From contig JAHAZN010000035.1 of the NCBI GenBank assembly GCA_018385335.1, positions 1 to 64,000 of the forward strand: 64,000 bases of DNA, in the 5' to 3' direction. Position numbers and translations under genes: made by a program. Origin of the DNA: Prevotella sp. Lineage in GTDB: Bacteria; Bacteroidota; Bacteroidia; Bacteroidales; Bacteroidaceae. Under the pieces are notes generated by a model. It was not told where the DNA came from. It did no database searches and saw only the letters and a program-made list of their open reading frames with translations. Below, one piece after another: positions 28,698 through 36,780 of this stretch (position 1 is the first letter of the stretch; every line of letters begins with the position of its first letter).

Positions 28698-29342
28698 ATG
28701 AAGAGAAGCGAGAGATATGAAGGCATTCTGAACTATTTCAGAGAAGCGATGCCGACCGTAAGCAGTGAACTGGAGTTTGGCAATGTTTTTCAACTATTAG
28801 TGGCTGTGATCCTCAGTGCCCAATGCACAGACAAACGTGTCAACATGGTCACTCCCGAATTATTTCGTCGTTTTCCCACGGCAAAAGAGATGAGCAAGGC
28901 ATCGGCAGATGAAATCTATGAATATATCAAGAGTATATCGTATCCTAATGCCAAAGCCTCTCATCTGTACGAAATGGCTTGCCAATTGGTGGATGAGTTT
29001 GATGGTGAAGTGCCATCCACTCCCGAAGGTTTGCTTTCGCTTCCCGGTGTGGGGAGAAAAACTGCCAATGTAGTAATGTCGGTAGCCTTTGGTCAGGCTA
29101 CCATGGCTGTAGATACCCATGTCTTCAGAGTAAGCCATCGAATAGGTTTGGTAAGTTCCTCTGCCAATACTCCAAAGAAGGTAGAAGAGACCCTAATAAA
29201 GCATATTCCTGAAGAAGACATTCCAAGAGCTCATCACTGGCTACTTCTTCATGGCAGATATGTCTGCAAATCACGCAAACCTCTTTGTGAGCGTTGCCCC
29301 ATCACTGCTTATTGCGAGGCTTTCCGCCGCTCCACTGTTTGA
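28698..29342 (+). CDS. nth: Endonuclease III
   Basis: Base-excision-repair DNA glycosylase/AP lyase for oxidised pyrimidines. I start at ATG 28698 (MKRSERYEGILNYF, 214 residues); the track's GTG start lies inside cdd. The helix-hairpin-helix LPGVGRKTANVV contains the catalytic Lys, AVDTHVFRV the catalytic Asp, and the C-terminal C-x6-C-x2-C-x5-C (CKSRKPLCERCPITAYC) binds [4Fe-4S]. All key residues are present. Its last 41 bp overlap the end of the convergent gene. Confidence 0.96.
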   Translation: MKRSERYEGILNYFREAMPTVSSELEFGNVFQLLVAVILSAQCTDKRVNMVTPELFRRFPTAKEMSKASADEIYEYIKSISYPNAKASHLYEMACQLVDEFDGEVPSTPEGLLSLPGVGRKTANVVMSVAFGQATMAVDTHVFRVSHRIGLVSSSANTPKKVEETLIKHIPEEDIPRAHHWLLLHGRYVCKSRKPLCERCPITAYCEAFRRSTV

Positions 29343-29745
29343 GCGAATGACGATGAAAACGTTCTTCAGCTCTGATAACATCAAAGACCTTGCCTGCAGG
29401 TAGTATTTCCAAAAACTTGTTGTGATATGTCTGTTGGATTTTCTTCAGTTCAAGCTCGAGTTTATCTTGCTGTTTGATAGCATAAAGACATTCTTTCTCA
29501 CCAGCCGGCTTTTTCCTACCAATTTTTCTCGATTGTCCGAATACTGCCATCTGCCTGCTTCTCATCTCTCTATAAACACTCATAAAACGATGAGCCTCAT
29601 CCTGAGTGAGACAAGCCTCCTTGATGATGTATCTCTCCATATCTTCTTGAAATCTCTCGGGAGAGAATTTGGCATTGTTCTGTGCCAAACCTACAAGATG
29701 TGTTGTCACAGCAACAAACACAATTATGAATATCTTTTTCATCAT
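29302..29745 (-). CDS. Secreted Spy/CpxP-like small protein
   Basis: The 147-residue protein has a signal peptide (MKKIFIIVFVAVTTHLVGLA) and is otherwise helical and strongly charged (RFQEDMERYIIKEACLTQDE, EAHRFMSVYREMRSRQMAVF). Size, secretion and the long amphipathic helices resemble periplasmic Spy/CpxP-type chaperones or modulators of envelope stress, though I do not see a clear LTxxQ motif. It is the last gene after a sigma factor and a putative anti-sigma gene, 24 nt downstream of the latter. Its 3' end overlaps nth by 41 bp. The function is an inference. Confidence 0.7.
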   Translation of the reverse strand: MMKKIFIIVFVAVTTHLVGLAQNNAKFSPERFQEDMERYIIKEACLTQDEAHRFMSVYREMRSRQMAVFGQSRKIGRKKPAGEKECLYAIKQQDKLELELKKIQQTYHNKFLEILPAGKVFDVIRAEERFHRHSLKQWSGGKPRNKQ

Positions 29746-29769
29746 TGTCTCTTTATATTAGTTGAAATA

Positions 29770-30162
29770 TTATTCGTTACTCATCAGACATGCATAGATA
29801 TCGGCATTGTCCATCATGGCACAATCCATCACAGCATCTTCATACGTATTATTGACACCATGACCAGTGATAGTCGCAGAATTCTCGGCTACCTGCGCCT
29901 CCTTTGTGTCATATAAATAGAAGGCAGATATACAGATTAGCCCTCCGCAACAGGCTGCCACCGCATATTTCCACATCATCTTCAAAAGTGGACGCTTCTT
30001 TGCTATCTGCTTCTCCTCGGGCACATCGTTTGCCTCTTTTTCAGGAATGAGGGCCATAACACGTTGCGGCAACTGTTCAAAATAGCCTTCTGGCACTGCA
30101 AACGGATTGGTCTTCCCCACCCGTTGCTGTAGTCTCTTATTTAAAACGTCCTCTGTTTTCAT
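29770..30162 (-). CDS. Putative anti-sigma factor (single-pass membrane protein)
   Basis: The 130-residue protein has a cytoplasmic N-terminus of ~60 residues (NPFAVPEGYFEQLPQRVM), one transmembrane helix (YAVAACCGGLICISAFYLY) and a short periplasmic tail. It directly follows the ECF sigma factor gene (43-bp gap). Topology and position match small anti-sigma factors that hold an ECF sigma at the membrane; there is no zinc-binding HxxxCxxC motif. In Bacteroidota such PEGYFEQ-containing proteins commonly sit behind ECF sigma genes. Role inferred from context. Confidence 0.65.
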   Translation of the reverse strand: MKTEDVLNKRLQQRVGKTNPFAVPEGYFEQLPQRVMALIPEKEANDVPEEKQIAKKRPLLKMMWKYAVAACCGGLICISAFYLYDTKEAQVAENSATITGHGVNNTYEDAVMDCAMMDNADIYACLMSNE

Positions 30163-30205
30163 TGTTGTTCTTTTATGTTGTTAGACGTAGTGGGGGGCCT
30201 ATCGT

Positions 30206-30763
30206 TTAATTCTGCTTATTGAAAAAATCTGTGATTTTCTTCACCGCTATATGATAAGAGGCTTTGAGTGCCCCTTCTGATGTATTGAGCAACTTGCTCA
30301 TTTCACTGTATTTCATCTCATCATAATAGCGAAGAGTGAACACCATCCGTTGTACATCAGGCAGTTGAGCGATGGCTTGCTGCAGTAACTGTTGGGTATG
30401 ATCACCATCAAAATAGTTGTCAGCTACTAAGCGTTCGGTTATACCCGCCAGGTCGTCAGCATCAAATATGGTCTGCAACTTCTTTTTTCTGAGAAAGTCA
30501 AGACTCTCATTCACTGCTATTCTATAGAGCCAGGTAGATATATGTGCATCCTGCCTGAAATGGTCGAGATTTTTCCAAGCCTTCAACCATACGTTTTGTA
30601 TAATATCATCAGCATCATCATGACTGATAACTACACGCCTCACCGTCCAATACAATTGCTGACTGTATTGTCTTACCACCTGCTCAAATGCTCCCCTTCG
30701 CGTTTGTGGGAGCAACAACAGTCGGTGGAGTTCTTTTTCTTCTATTTCGCTGGATGATGTCAT
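30206..30763 (-). CDS. ECF RNA polymerase sigma factor
   Basis: The 185-residue sigma-70 family protein has region 2 at ~25-95 (HDDADDIIQNVWLKAWKNLD, with the DNA-melting and -10 recognition helix) and region 4 at ~120-175 (LPDVQRMVFTLRYYDEMKYS plus a helix-turn-helix). Regions 1.1 and 3 are absent, as in ECF factors. It begins 3 nt after the L,D-transpeptidase stop and is followed by a putative membrane anti-sigma and a Spy-like protein. This makes an envelope-stress role likely. ATG start. Confidence 0.92.
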   Translation of the reverse strand: MTSSSEIEEKELHRLLLLPQTRRGAFEQVVRQYSQQLYWTVRRVVISHDDADDIIQNVWLKAWKNLDHFRQDAHISTWLYRIAVNESLDFLRKKKLQTIFDADDLAGITERLVADNYFDGDHTQQLLQQAIAQLPDVQRMVFTLRYYDEMKYSEMSKLLNTSEGALKASYHIAVKKITDFFNKQN

Positions 30764-30766
30764 ACG

Positions 30767-32383
30767 TTAGTCGTTTGTTTTGACTGCCAAAGGGAGAAAA
30801 GGTTTAATTATCTCTTCCATAGCTGTGTCGTATCCGTAGATATCCGGAAAACTTCCTATTTCTCCGTTTGGCATAGGATAGAGAGTGAAATAAGTGATAA
30901 GGACAGGCACTTCAGGCTCAACATGCCTCACCGAGACAAGTTTCAGCGGTTTGCCCTGTGCACGTTCCAACATCTTCTTTCCCCTCAGTGTATTAGGTTC
31001 GAGTCCCATGGTTATCCTCATCTTATCCTTTTCCCATTCATCCATATCTGGTCTTAGGAACATAGCTAAGTCAAAAGGACGTTGCACCCTCACACAACCA
31101 TGCGACACTGCTCTCACCTTGCGTTGGAAAAAGGCGGGCGATGAGGTATCATGGAGATATACTGCAAAGTTGTTATCAAAACGAAAGATGATTCTCCCAA
31201 GACTATTGCCTTCTCCTCCCTCCTGTGCCACTCTGTAATTGCCCGAACGAAGCATAGCAGCTGAAAGATGGTGAGGCAAGCACTCCTTACCCGACTGTTT
31301 ATCATAGACCAGGTATCTGTTGCGAGCAAAGTAGGCAGAATCTCCGGCTTTCTTTGCCACTTCATCTTTGATAATAGTATATGGGATATTCCACATGGGA
31401 TTAAGTTCCATTCTCTTGATATGACTCACCAGTATGGGTGTCTTTGTCTTTGTTGCGCCACATCCTATCCTCATCGTTATCACACTGTCGGGTTGATAGG
31501 CATAGAGTTCGAAGGCTGCAATGTTCACCACAACATATTTCTGCTGTTGATTGTCGGGCAGCATCGCCCCTCTCCACCTACAACGTTCCATGTTACACAT
31601 TGTTTTTATCCTCTCCTCTCCCGTTGCCTGTTTGAGATGCTCTCGCAGTCTCTGATAGAAAGGATGCTGCGGTGTGATGCTGTTGAGAAACGAGGTCACT
31701 TCACCTTGCGATATTCTCTTCATAGCATGTTGAAAAAAACTACTGCTGGGTCGATCCACCTTCACGTCATAGAGCGTTCTATAAGCAATCACCCTTCTAT
31801 GAATAGTATCATAGCGCAATGTGTCCATCCTATTGAAGAGCCACAGAGGATTGACGGCGCCATATCTCTGTATAGTAGCATAGTAAAGATAAGCCATCGT
31901 CAGTTTTACTTCAAGCCGTGCCATCACCCGCTCCACCTTGTTGTTGCTGTCATCAAAACGAAGTGTCCTCAAGCGTTCCACATCTTTTCTGATATCATCA
32001 ATATGAAACTTATCTATTGATATTGCATGTTCATCGCTCTGTTGCAATACTTCAAGAAGCGAGTCGGCCTGTGCTGTCACTCCCTGCCATGTCACCCAAA
32101 ATAGTCGGGGGTGAGAACGATAGAGGTTGCGAGCCATCCTTTCTGGTAGCCAGTCTCCACCATGCACCTCTTCACAATATTTTTGTAAGTACAGCATAAG
32201 CTGTTGCTTATCTACGACAAAACAAGGCTTCCTCATACTCGAGAAAGCCTGACTATCTAACTGACTATTGGGATTAGACGATTTTCCTCTGCATCCCCCA
32301 GCCATAACACCCATCAGGGTGAAGATGAGAACTAAGTGATAGAGATTTTTCTTACCACTTTTCCTACCTTTACTACGTAGCAC
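30767..32383 (-). CDS. L,D-transpeptidase (YkuD/YcbB type), lipoprotein
   Basis: The 538-residue envelope enzyme is predicted to make 3-3 crosslinks in peptidoglycan or to attach proteins to it. The signal peptide ends in a lipobox-like VMAGGC. The C-terminal catalytic domain (~300-480) has the YkuD histidine region YLHDTSSPAFFQ and the catalytic motif SHGCVRV. The large N-terminal part resembles the scaffold domain of YcbB/LdtD. The start is GTG at 32383: no ATG lies upstream of the signal peptide, and this start overlaps the previous gene by 52 nt. An ATG inside the hydrophobic stretch would destroy the signal. It is followed by the sigma factor after 3 nt. Confidence 0.9.
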   Translation of the reverse strand: MLRSKGRKSGKKNLYHLVLIFTLMGVMAGGCRGKSSNPNSQLDSQAFSSMRKPCFVVDKQQLMLYLQKYCEEVHGGDWLPERMARNLYRSHPRLFWVTWQGVTAQADSLLEVLQQSDEHAISIDKFHIDDIRKDVERLRTLRFDDSNNKVERVMARLEVKLTMAYLYYATIQRYGAVNPLWLFNRMDTLRYDTIHRRVIAYRTLYDVKVDRPSSSFFQHAMKRISQGEVTSFLNSITPQHPFYQRLREHLKQATGEERIKTMCNMERCRWRGAMLPDNQQQKYVVVNIAAFELYAYQPDSVITMRIGCGATKTKTPILVSHIKRMELNPMWNIPYTIIKDEVAKKAGDSAYFARNRYLVYDKQSGKECLPHHLSAAMLRSGNYRVAQEGGEGNSLGRIIFRFDNNFAVYLHDTSSPAFFQRKVRAVSHGCVRVQRPFDLAMFLRPDMDEWEKDKMRITMGLEPNTLRGKKMLERAQGKPLKLVSVRHVEPEVPVLITYFTLYPMPNGEIGSFPDIYGYDTAMEEIIKPFLPLAVKTND

Positions 32384-32661
32384 CCTTTCGGAAGATTATT
32401 TAGTTCCACACGTTGTGTTGCAGCCTCAATCTTCACACTCATCATGTTCTTTCCTGTGAGCGAAACCACCTCAAGCACTTGACCCTCCAAGCCATTGACA
32501 ACAAGTGTGTGTTTATTTTTGAGTTCTACAGAGGGAGCTGCAAGTTCTCCCACCTGTGCTTCAGGTGCTATCGTTTCCATTGTAGTAGCAGCCGAAATAG
32601 TAAGAGGTAAGACGCTAAAAGCGACAAGCAGCAATAATATGATAGGTAAACGTTTTGCCAT
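32332..32661 (-). CDS. Small secreted protein with a T9SS-like C-terminal domain
   Basis: From the ATG at 32661 the product has 109 residues (the track's start is upstream of the promoter). A signal peptide (AKRLPIILLLLVAFSVLPLT) is followed by a short linker. The last ~70 residues have the pattern of a Por/type IX secretion sorting domain: VVSLTGKNMMSVKIE and LNNLPKGCYVVKVGKVVRK. There is almost no passenger. It may be a remnant, a regulator, or a stand-alone beta-sandwich. It leads the L,D-transpeptidase/sigma cluster and overlaps the next gene by 52 nt. Function unknown. Confidence 0.7.
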   Translation of the reverse strand: MAKRLPIILLLLVAFSVLPLTISAATTMETIAPEAQVGELAAPSVELKNKHTLVVNGLEGQVLEVVSLTGKNMMSVKIEAATQRVELNNLPKGCYVVKVGKVVRKISIT

Positions 32662-32679
32662 ATAGTAGTATTTATACTG

Positions 32680-32687
32680 CAAAGTTA
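32680..32687 (-). promoter_or_regulatory. -7 box for the small secreted protein/L,D-transpeptidase cluster
   Basis: Minus-strand TAACTTTG matches TAnnTTTG; a CTTG (32708-32711) lies 20 bp upstream as a possible -33 box. The 5' leader would be about 10-15 nt. Confidence 0.5.
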
Positions 32688-32845
32688 ATCTTTTCTTCAA
32701 TACGATGCAAGAAATCGATCCATTTTTTCTTTTTTCATTGTTAAAAATAGCAAACATTCTTTCTTTTCATATCCATAGTTCACTCATTACAATGTATCAA
32801 ATAAGGATTGCCATTCATCTACTATTTTAGAAAAGATAATATATC

Positions 32846-32877
32846 CTTGGTGTTTTCATATGAAATCCTTAACTTTG
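32846..32877 (+). promoter_or_regulatory. Promoter of the Rpn-like nuclease gene
   Basis: CTTG (32846-32849), a 20-bp spacer and the -7 box TAACTTTG (32870-32877) lie just upstream of the ATG at 32904. Confidence 0.5.
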
Positions 32878-32903
32878 CAAACACGATAAATAGTATTTCA
32901 GCT

Positions 32904-33815
32904 ATGCAGACAGATAACAAGTACATCCGATTTGACTGGGCGGTGAAGCGCATGTTGCGCGACAAAGCCAACTTTGCCGTACTGGAAGGACTGGTCACAG
33001 TGCTTTTAGGCGAAAAGATTGTCATCACAGAACTGCTGGAAAGCGAAGGAAATCAGGATTCTCACGAAGCGAAGTTCAATCGCGTTGACATTAAAGCAAA
33101 GAACAGTAAAGGCGAGATTATTATCGTAGAAGTACAACTGACCCGCCAGCTGTATTATCTTCAGCGTATGCTCTATGGAGTATCCAAAGCCATCACTGAA
33201 CATATCCAGATAGGCAATAAATATGATCAAGTAAAGAAGGTGTACTCCATCAATATTCTCTATTTTGACTTGGGTAAAGGTAACGACTATCTATATCATG
33301 GCAAGACTATCTTTACTGGTGTGCATACAGGCGACCGTCTTGAGGTGAATACTAAGGAGGCTAACGAGATAAAAATGACCGTTCCTGAAGATGTATTCCC
33401 TGAGTATTACATCATTCGGGTCAACGAATTCAATGATATTGCCACTACTCCTATTGAAGAATGGCTCGACTACTTAAAAAACAACCGTATCAAGGATGAT
33501 ACATCTACACCTGGTTTGCAGGAGGCAAGAAAGAAACTGCTATATATGACCATGAGCGATAAAGATCGCCGTGCATATGATGCTCATATGGATGACATCA
33601 TGGTGGAGAACGATGTGCTTGATACAGCCAAGATGGAAGGAAGAGCAGAAGGAAGAGCAGAAGGAAGAGCAGAAGGAAGAGCAGAAGAGCGAGCGAAAGC
33701 AGAGGCTGAGAAATTAGATATTGCCAAGCAATTGATAGCATCGGGGATGTCTATTGAGCAAGTGGCTACCATCACCAAACTCTCTCTCGAGGTAATTAGA
33801 GAGTTGACTAGATAA
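32904..33815 (+). CDS. Rpn/PD-(D/E)XK nuclease family protein
   Basis: The 303-residue protein of the recombination-promoting nuclease/putative transposase family (Rpn, PDDEXK_2) starts MQTDNKYIRFDWAVKRML; the track's start lies upstream of the promoter. Nuclease residues appear as FNRVDIKAKNSKGEIIIVEVQL (Asp, then ExQ), consistent with a metal-dependent endonuclease core. Rpn proteins are implicated in DNA cleavage, recombination and phage defence. Near the C-terminus a GRAE tetrapeptide is repeated (see repeat entry), followed by a helical MSIEQVATITKLSLEVIREL tail typical of the family. Function in the host is unknown. Confidence 0.88.
   Translation: MQTDNKYIRFDWAVKRMLRDKANFAVLEGLVTVLLGEKIVITELLESEGNQDSHEAKFNRVDIKAKNSKGEIIIVEVQLTRQLYYLQRMLYGVSKAITEHIQIGNKYDQVKKVYSINILYFDLGKGNDYLYHGKTIFTGVHTGDRLEVNTKEANEIKMTVPEDVFPEYYIIRVNEFNDIATTPIEEWLDYLKNNRIKDDTSTPGLQEARKKLLYMTMSDKDRRAYDAHMDDIMVENDVLDTAKMEGRAEGRAEGRAEGRAEERAKAEAEKLDIAKQLIASGMSIEQVATITKLSLEVIRELTR
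33636..33683 (+). repeat. 12-bp in-frame tandem repeat in the Rpn gene
   Basis: Four perfect copies of GAAGGAAGAGCA encode (EGRA)4, with a degenerate fifth unit after them. Because the unit is 12 bp, gain or loss of copies changes linker length without a frameshift. Confidence 0.9.
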
Positions 33816-33888
33816 ATAAGCTTTTCCTGTGTAAACCTTGGGATAGAAGGGCAAACATTATTTGACTTTTCTCTATTCTATTGATTGT

Positions 33889-34797
33889 TTATTGTGTGTC
33901 TTTCCGTGAAGATGCAATAGCTATGCCGGCCAGTATGAGCGCTGTTCCTATCAGAAAGAAATGGGTAATATGCTCATCGAGCACCAGCCACGCAAAGACT
34001 ATTGTTGTTATCGGATTGAAATACACCCAGTTAGTAGCATTCACTGCTCCCAACTTCACCATACACCAGTTCCAGCAGAGATAACAAACCATGGAAGCTA
34101 CACAACCAAGGAAGAGAAGATTTCCCCATACTACTGGTTGACACATGGTGGTAAGATCTGGCCAATCCTCTTCCACTATGATATGATAAGGAATGATAGT
34201 CAGCAATCCATAGAAAAATACCTTTCTTGTGACGAAGATTGTAGAGTATCGTTCCCCTACTCTACGCATAATGAGTGAATAAACAGCCCAGCACATACAA
34301 GCGATAAAGGCAAGCGCATCACCAAGCGGTGAGAGATGTAGCACGAAATGTCCATTCAGCACTACAATAGCCATTCCTACAAGTGCGATAACCGACCCTC
34401 CCCACTGCCATACGCCCATCTTCTCGGTGATAGGATAACAGAGTCGTATGAGAATGGCAGTAAAAATAGGGCATGCACATACGATGAGTGAGGTGTTGGT
34501 AGCAGTGGTAAACAGCATAGCTGCATTCTCTGAGAGAAAATAGAGCGATCCGCCTGTCAGTCCTAAGGCAGCCATGATGGGTTCGTCTTTGCAGATGAGT
34601 CCCTTCACATTTTTTTCTTTCCTCAACCACCATCCTGCCAACAGGAGATAGGCAATAACAAAACGCAGTGTAAAGATCTGTGCTGGTGACAAACCATTGT
34701 TTAACAACAGTTTAGTCCAAACAAAGGTTGTTCCCCACACGGCGACAGTCAAGAACGCCACGATGTGAGGAACAACCAAAGATTTCTTTTCATTCAT
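33889..34797 (-). CDS. EamA/DMT family transporter
   Basis: The 302-residue inner-membrane protein has ten predicted helices arranged as two EamA repeats (IVAFLTVAVWGTTFVWTKLL; GDALAFIACMCWAVYSLIMR). Members export amino acids or other metabolites. I use the ATG at 34797; the track start is a TTG. It begins 8 nt after the prephenate dehydrogenase gene, so it is the last gene of the aromatic amino-acid operon. Export of an aromatic compound is suggested by context only. Confidence 0.88.
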   Translation of the reverse strand: MNEKKSLVVPHIVAFLTVAVWGTTFVWTKLLLNNGLSPAQIFTLRFVIAYLLLAGWWLRKEKNVKGLICKDEPIMAALGLTGGSLYFLSENAAMLFTTATNTSLIVCACPIFTAILIRLCYPITEKMGVWQWGGSVIALVGMAIVVLNGHFVLHLSPLGDALAFIACMCWAVYSLIMRRVGERYSTIFVTRKVFFYGLLTIIPYHIIVEEDWPDLTTMCQPVVWGNLLFLGCVASMVCYLCWNWCMVKLGAVNATNWVYFNPITTIVFAWLVLDEHITHFFLIGTALILAGIAIASSRKDTQ

Positions 34798-34805
34798 CGT
34801 CAGAA

Positions 34806-35603
34806 TCAACCTTTTATCTCTTCGATGTCACGCCTCACGTTCTCTCTGATCTTCGTGAGATAGTTTTTCATCTCCTTGGCATCCTTTCTGTCGATGATGT
34901 CGAGGAGGCAGGTGAGTTCATCCCTTATCTGCGCCACCTGGTCGGTGGTATAAGGATTGAAAAGAATCTCCTGCAAAAGATAGTCATCCTCATTGAGTAC
35001 CCCCTTAGCTATCTTCATGTGCCGTTTGAAAGTCGTTCCTGGTGCATCCTGATGTTTCATCACTGCAGCAAAGACGAAGGTAGATACAAACGGTATGCTG
35101 AGCGAATAGGCCACTGTTTTATCGTGTTCCTCAAAGGAATACTCATAGATATTCAATCCCAATCGTTGATAGAGGTCTTTGAAGAAGATACGTCCCATAT
35201 AATCTCCCTCACTGATGATGATAGCATTCTCCTCACTGAGTTGCTGCAAATTAGCGAAGGTAGGTCCAAACATAGGATGGGTGGAGACAAAGGGATGGCC
35301 GCTGTTCTCATAGAATGCCTTGAGATTAGTCTTCACCGACGAGATATCGCTGATGATACAATCTTTAGGCAGATAGGGCATCACCTCGTTGAATGCAGGT
35401 ATAGTATATTTCACCGTCACTGCATTGATAACGAGTTCTGGTGCGAACTCCCTCACCTCTTCGAGCTGCGTGAACCGTCGGCAGTTATATGTGAAACGCA
35501 TCCTTTTGGCGTCCTTTTCATACACAGCCGTTTCGTGGTCGAAACTTAGTAGGTCGAGAAAGAAACTTCCCATCTTTCCAGCCCCCATCACAAGTATTTT
35601 CAT
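34806..35603 (-). CDS. tyrA: Prephenate dehydrogenase (TyrA-like)
   Basis: Oxidative decarboxylation of prephenate to 4-hydroxyphenylpyruvate in tyrosine synthesis. The 265-residue protein has an N-terminal Rossmann fold (MKILVMGAGKMGSFFLDLLS). Family motifs DISSVKTNLKAFYENS and VSTHPMFGPT contain the substrate-binding Ser and catalytic His. There is no fused chorismate mutase; that activity is on the DAHP synthase upstream. The gap to that gene is 34 bp. ATG start. Confidence 0.92.
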   Translation of the reverse strand: MKILVMGAGKMGSFFLDLLSFDHETAVYEKDAKRMRFTYNCRRFTQLEEVREFAPELVINAVTVKYTIPAFNEVMPYLPKDCIISDISSVKTNLKAFYENSGHPFVSTHPMFGPTFANLQQLSEENAIIISEGDYMGRIFFKDLYQRLGLNIYEYSFEEHDKTVAYSLSIPFVSTFVFAAVMKHQDAPGTTFKRHMKIAKGVLNEDDYLLQEILFNPYTTDQVAQIRDELTCLLDIIDRKDAKEMKNYLTKIRENVRRDIEEIKG

Positions 35604-35637
35604 GCTACGATTCTTATTTTTCCTGACAAAGTGTCTG

Positions 35638-36702
35638 TTATTTGTTGATGATCTCCATCTGTTGTCTTACTGACTCCTCGTGTATTCCCTCAAACACTTT
35701 AGCCACAAACTGTGGATCCATGCCACAGAGTGCTCCCTGGGCGCCGCGCTTTTCGAGAATTTCATTGTATCGTGCGGCCTGCAACACAGTCATATTGTGT
35801 TCCTTCTTATATTGACCGATCTCACGGCACACTCTCATTCGCTTTGCCATAAGTTCCATGAGTTGGTTATCGAGTTCGTCAATCTGTTTTCTCAGTATAT
35901 GAATACCCTCAGTGGTAACCGATTCATCTCTCACCACGATGAGGTTAAGGATATAGTCGAGCACATCCGGTGTCACCTGTTGTTTGGCATCACTCCAAGC
36001 CTTATCTGGATCGCAATGGCTCTCCACTATCAGTCCATCAAATCCTAAGTCCATTGCCTGCTGGCAGAGTGGAGCGATAAGTTCTCTTCTTCCTCCGATA
36101 TGACTGGGATCGCAGAAGATAGGCAGTTCGGGGATGCGGCGATGCAGTTCGATAGGAATCTGCCACATGGGCAGGTTGCGGTAGATCTTCTTATCATAGC
36201 TTGAGAAGCCGCGATGGATAGCTCCGAGTCGTTTTATGCCTGCCTGATTGATGCGTTCCATGGCTCCTATCCACAGTTCAAGGTCGGGGTTGACGGGGTT
36301 TTTCACCAGCACGGGTACCTCGGCTCCTTTAAGTGCATCAGCCAGTGCCTGCATAGCAAAGGGGTTGGCTGTTGTTCTTGCTCCCACCCATAGGATATCT
36401 ATCCCATATTTCATTGCCAGTTCCACATGTTCTGGTGTAGCCACCTCAGTAGCCACTTTCATTCCGGTCTCTTCCTTCACCTGCTTCATCCATGGCAGAG
36501 CCTGCTCGCCGTTGCCCTCAAATCCTCCGGGTTTGGTTCTCGGTTTCCACACACCAGCTCTAAAGATTTTGCATCCGCGTGCAGCCAGTTGTTTGGCGGT
36601 GCACACCACCTGTTCTTCTGTCTCGGCAGAGCAAGGGCCGGCGATGACAGTAGGACGTTCCTGATCACTCAACAGTTTGAGAGGTTCTAATTCCAATTCC
36701 AT
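35638..36702 (-). CDS. Bifunctional DAHP synthase / chorismate mutase
   Basis: The 354-residue fusion covers the first step of the shikimate pathway and the chorismate branch point. Residues ~1-260 are a type I-beta (KDO8P-synthase-like) DAHP synthase (VIAGPCSAETEEQV, KPRTKPGGFEGNG, FCDPSHIGGRRELI). Residues ~265-345 are an AroQ-type chorismate mutase (LRKQIDELDNQLMELMAKRM). In related fusions the mutase domain also serves as a regulatory site for prephenate or chorismate. It sits between the aminotransferase (78 bp upstream) and tyrA. ATG start. Confidence 0.95.
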   Translation of the reverse strand: MELELEPLKLLSDQERPTVIAGPCSAETEEQVVCTAKQLAARGCKIFRAGVWKPRTKPGGFEGNGEQALPWMKQVKEETGMKVATEVATPEHVELAMKYGIDILWVGARTTANPFAMQALADALKGAEVPVLVKNPVNPDLELWIGAMERINQAGIKRLGAIHRGFSSYDKKIYRNLPMWQIPIELHRRIPELPIFCDPSHIGGRRELIAPLCQQAMDLGFDGLIVESHCDPDKAWSDAKQQVTPDVLDYILNLIVVRDESVTTEGIHILRKQIDELDNQLMELMAKRMRVCREIGQYKKEHNMTVLQAARYNEILEKRGAQGALCGMDPQFVAKVFEGIHEESVRQQMEIINK

Positions 36703-36780
36703 AGTTTTCTATTTTTATCTTGTTTTCTTCTTTATATATAATAAATAAGGTGTAGCTTCGTTGCCGTTCACCTCTGTTCA

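Noticed and set aside
33636-33683. CRISPR-like direct repeats
   Set aside because: The 12-bp units have no spacers and encode a peptide repeat inside an ORF.
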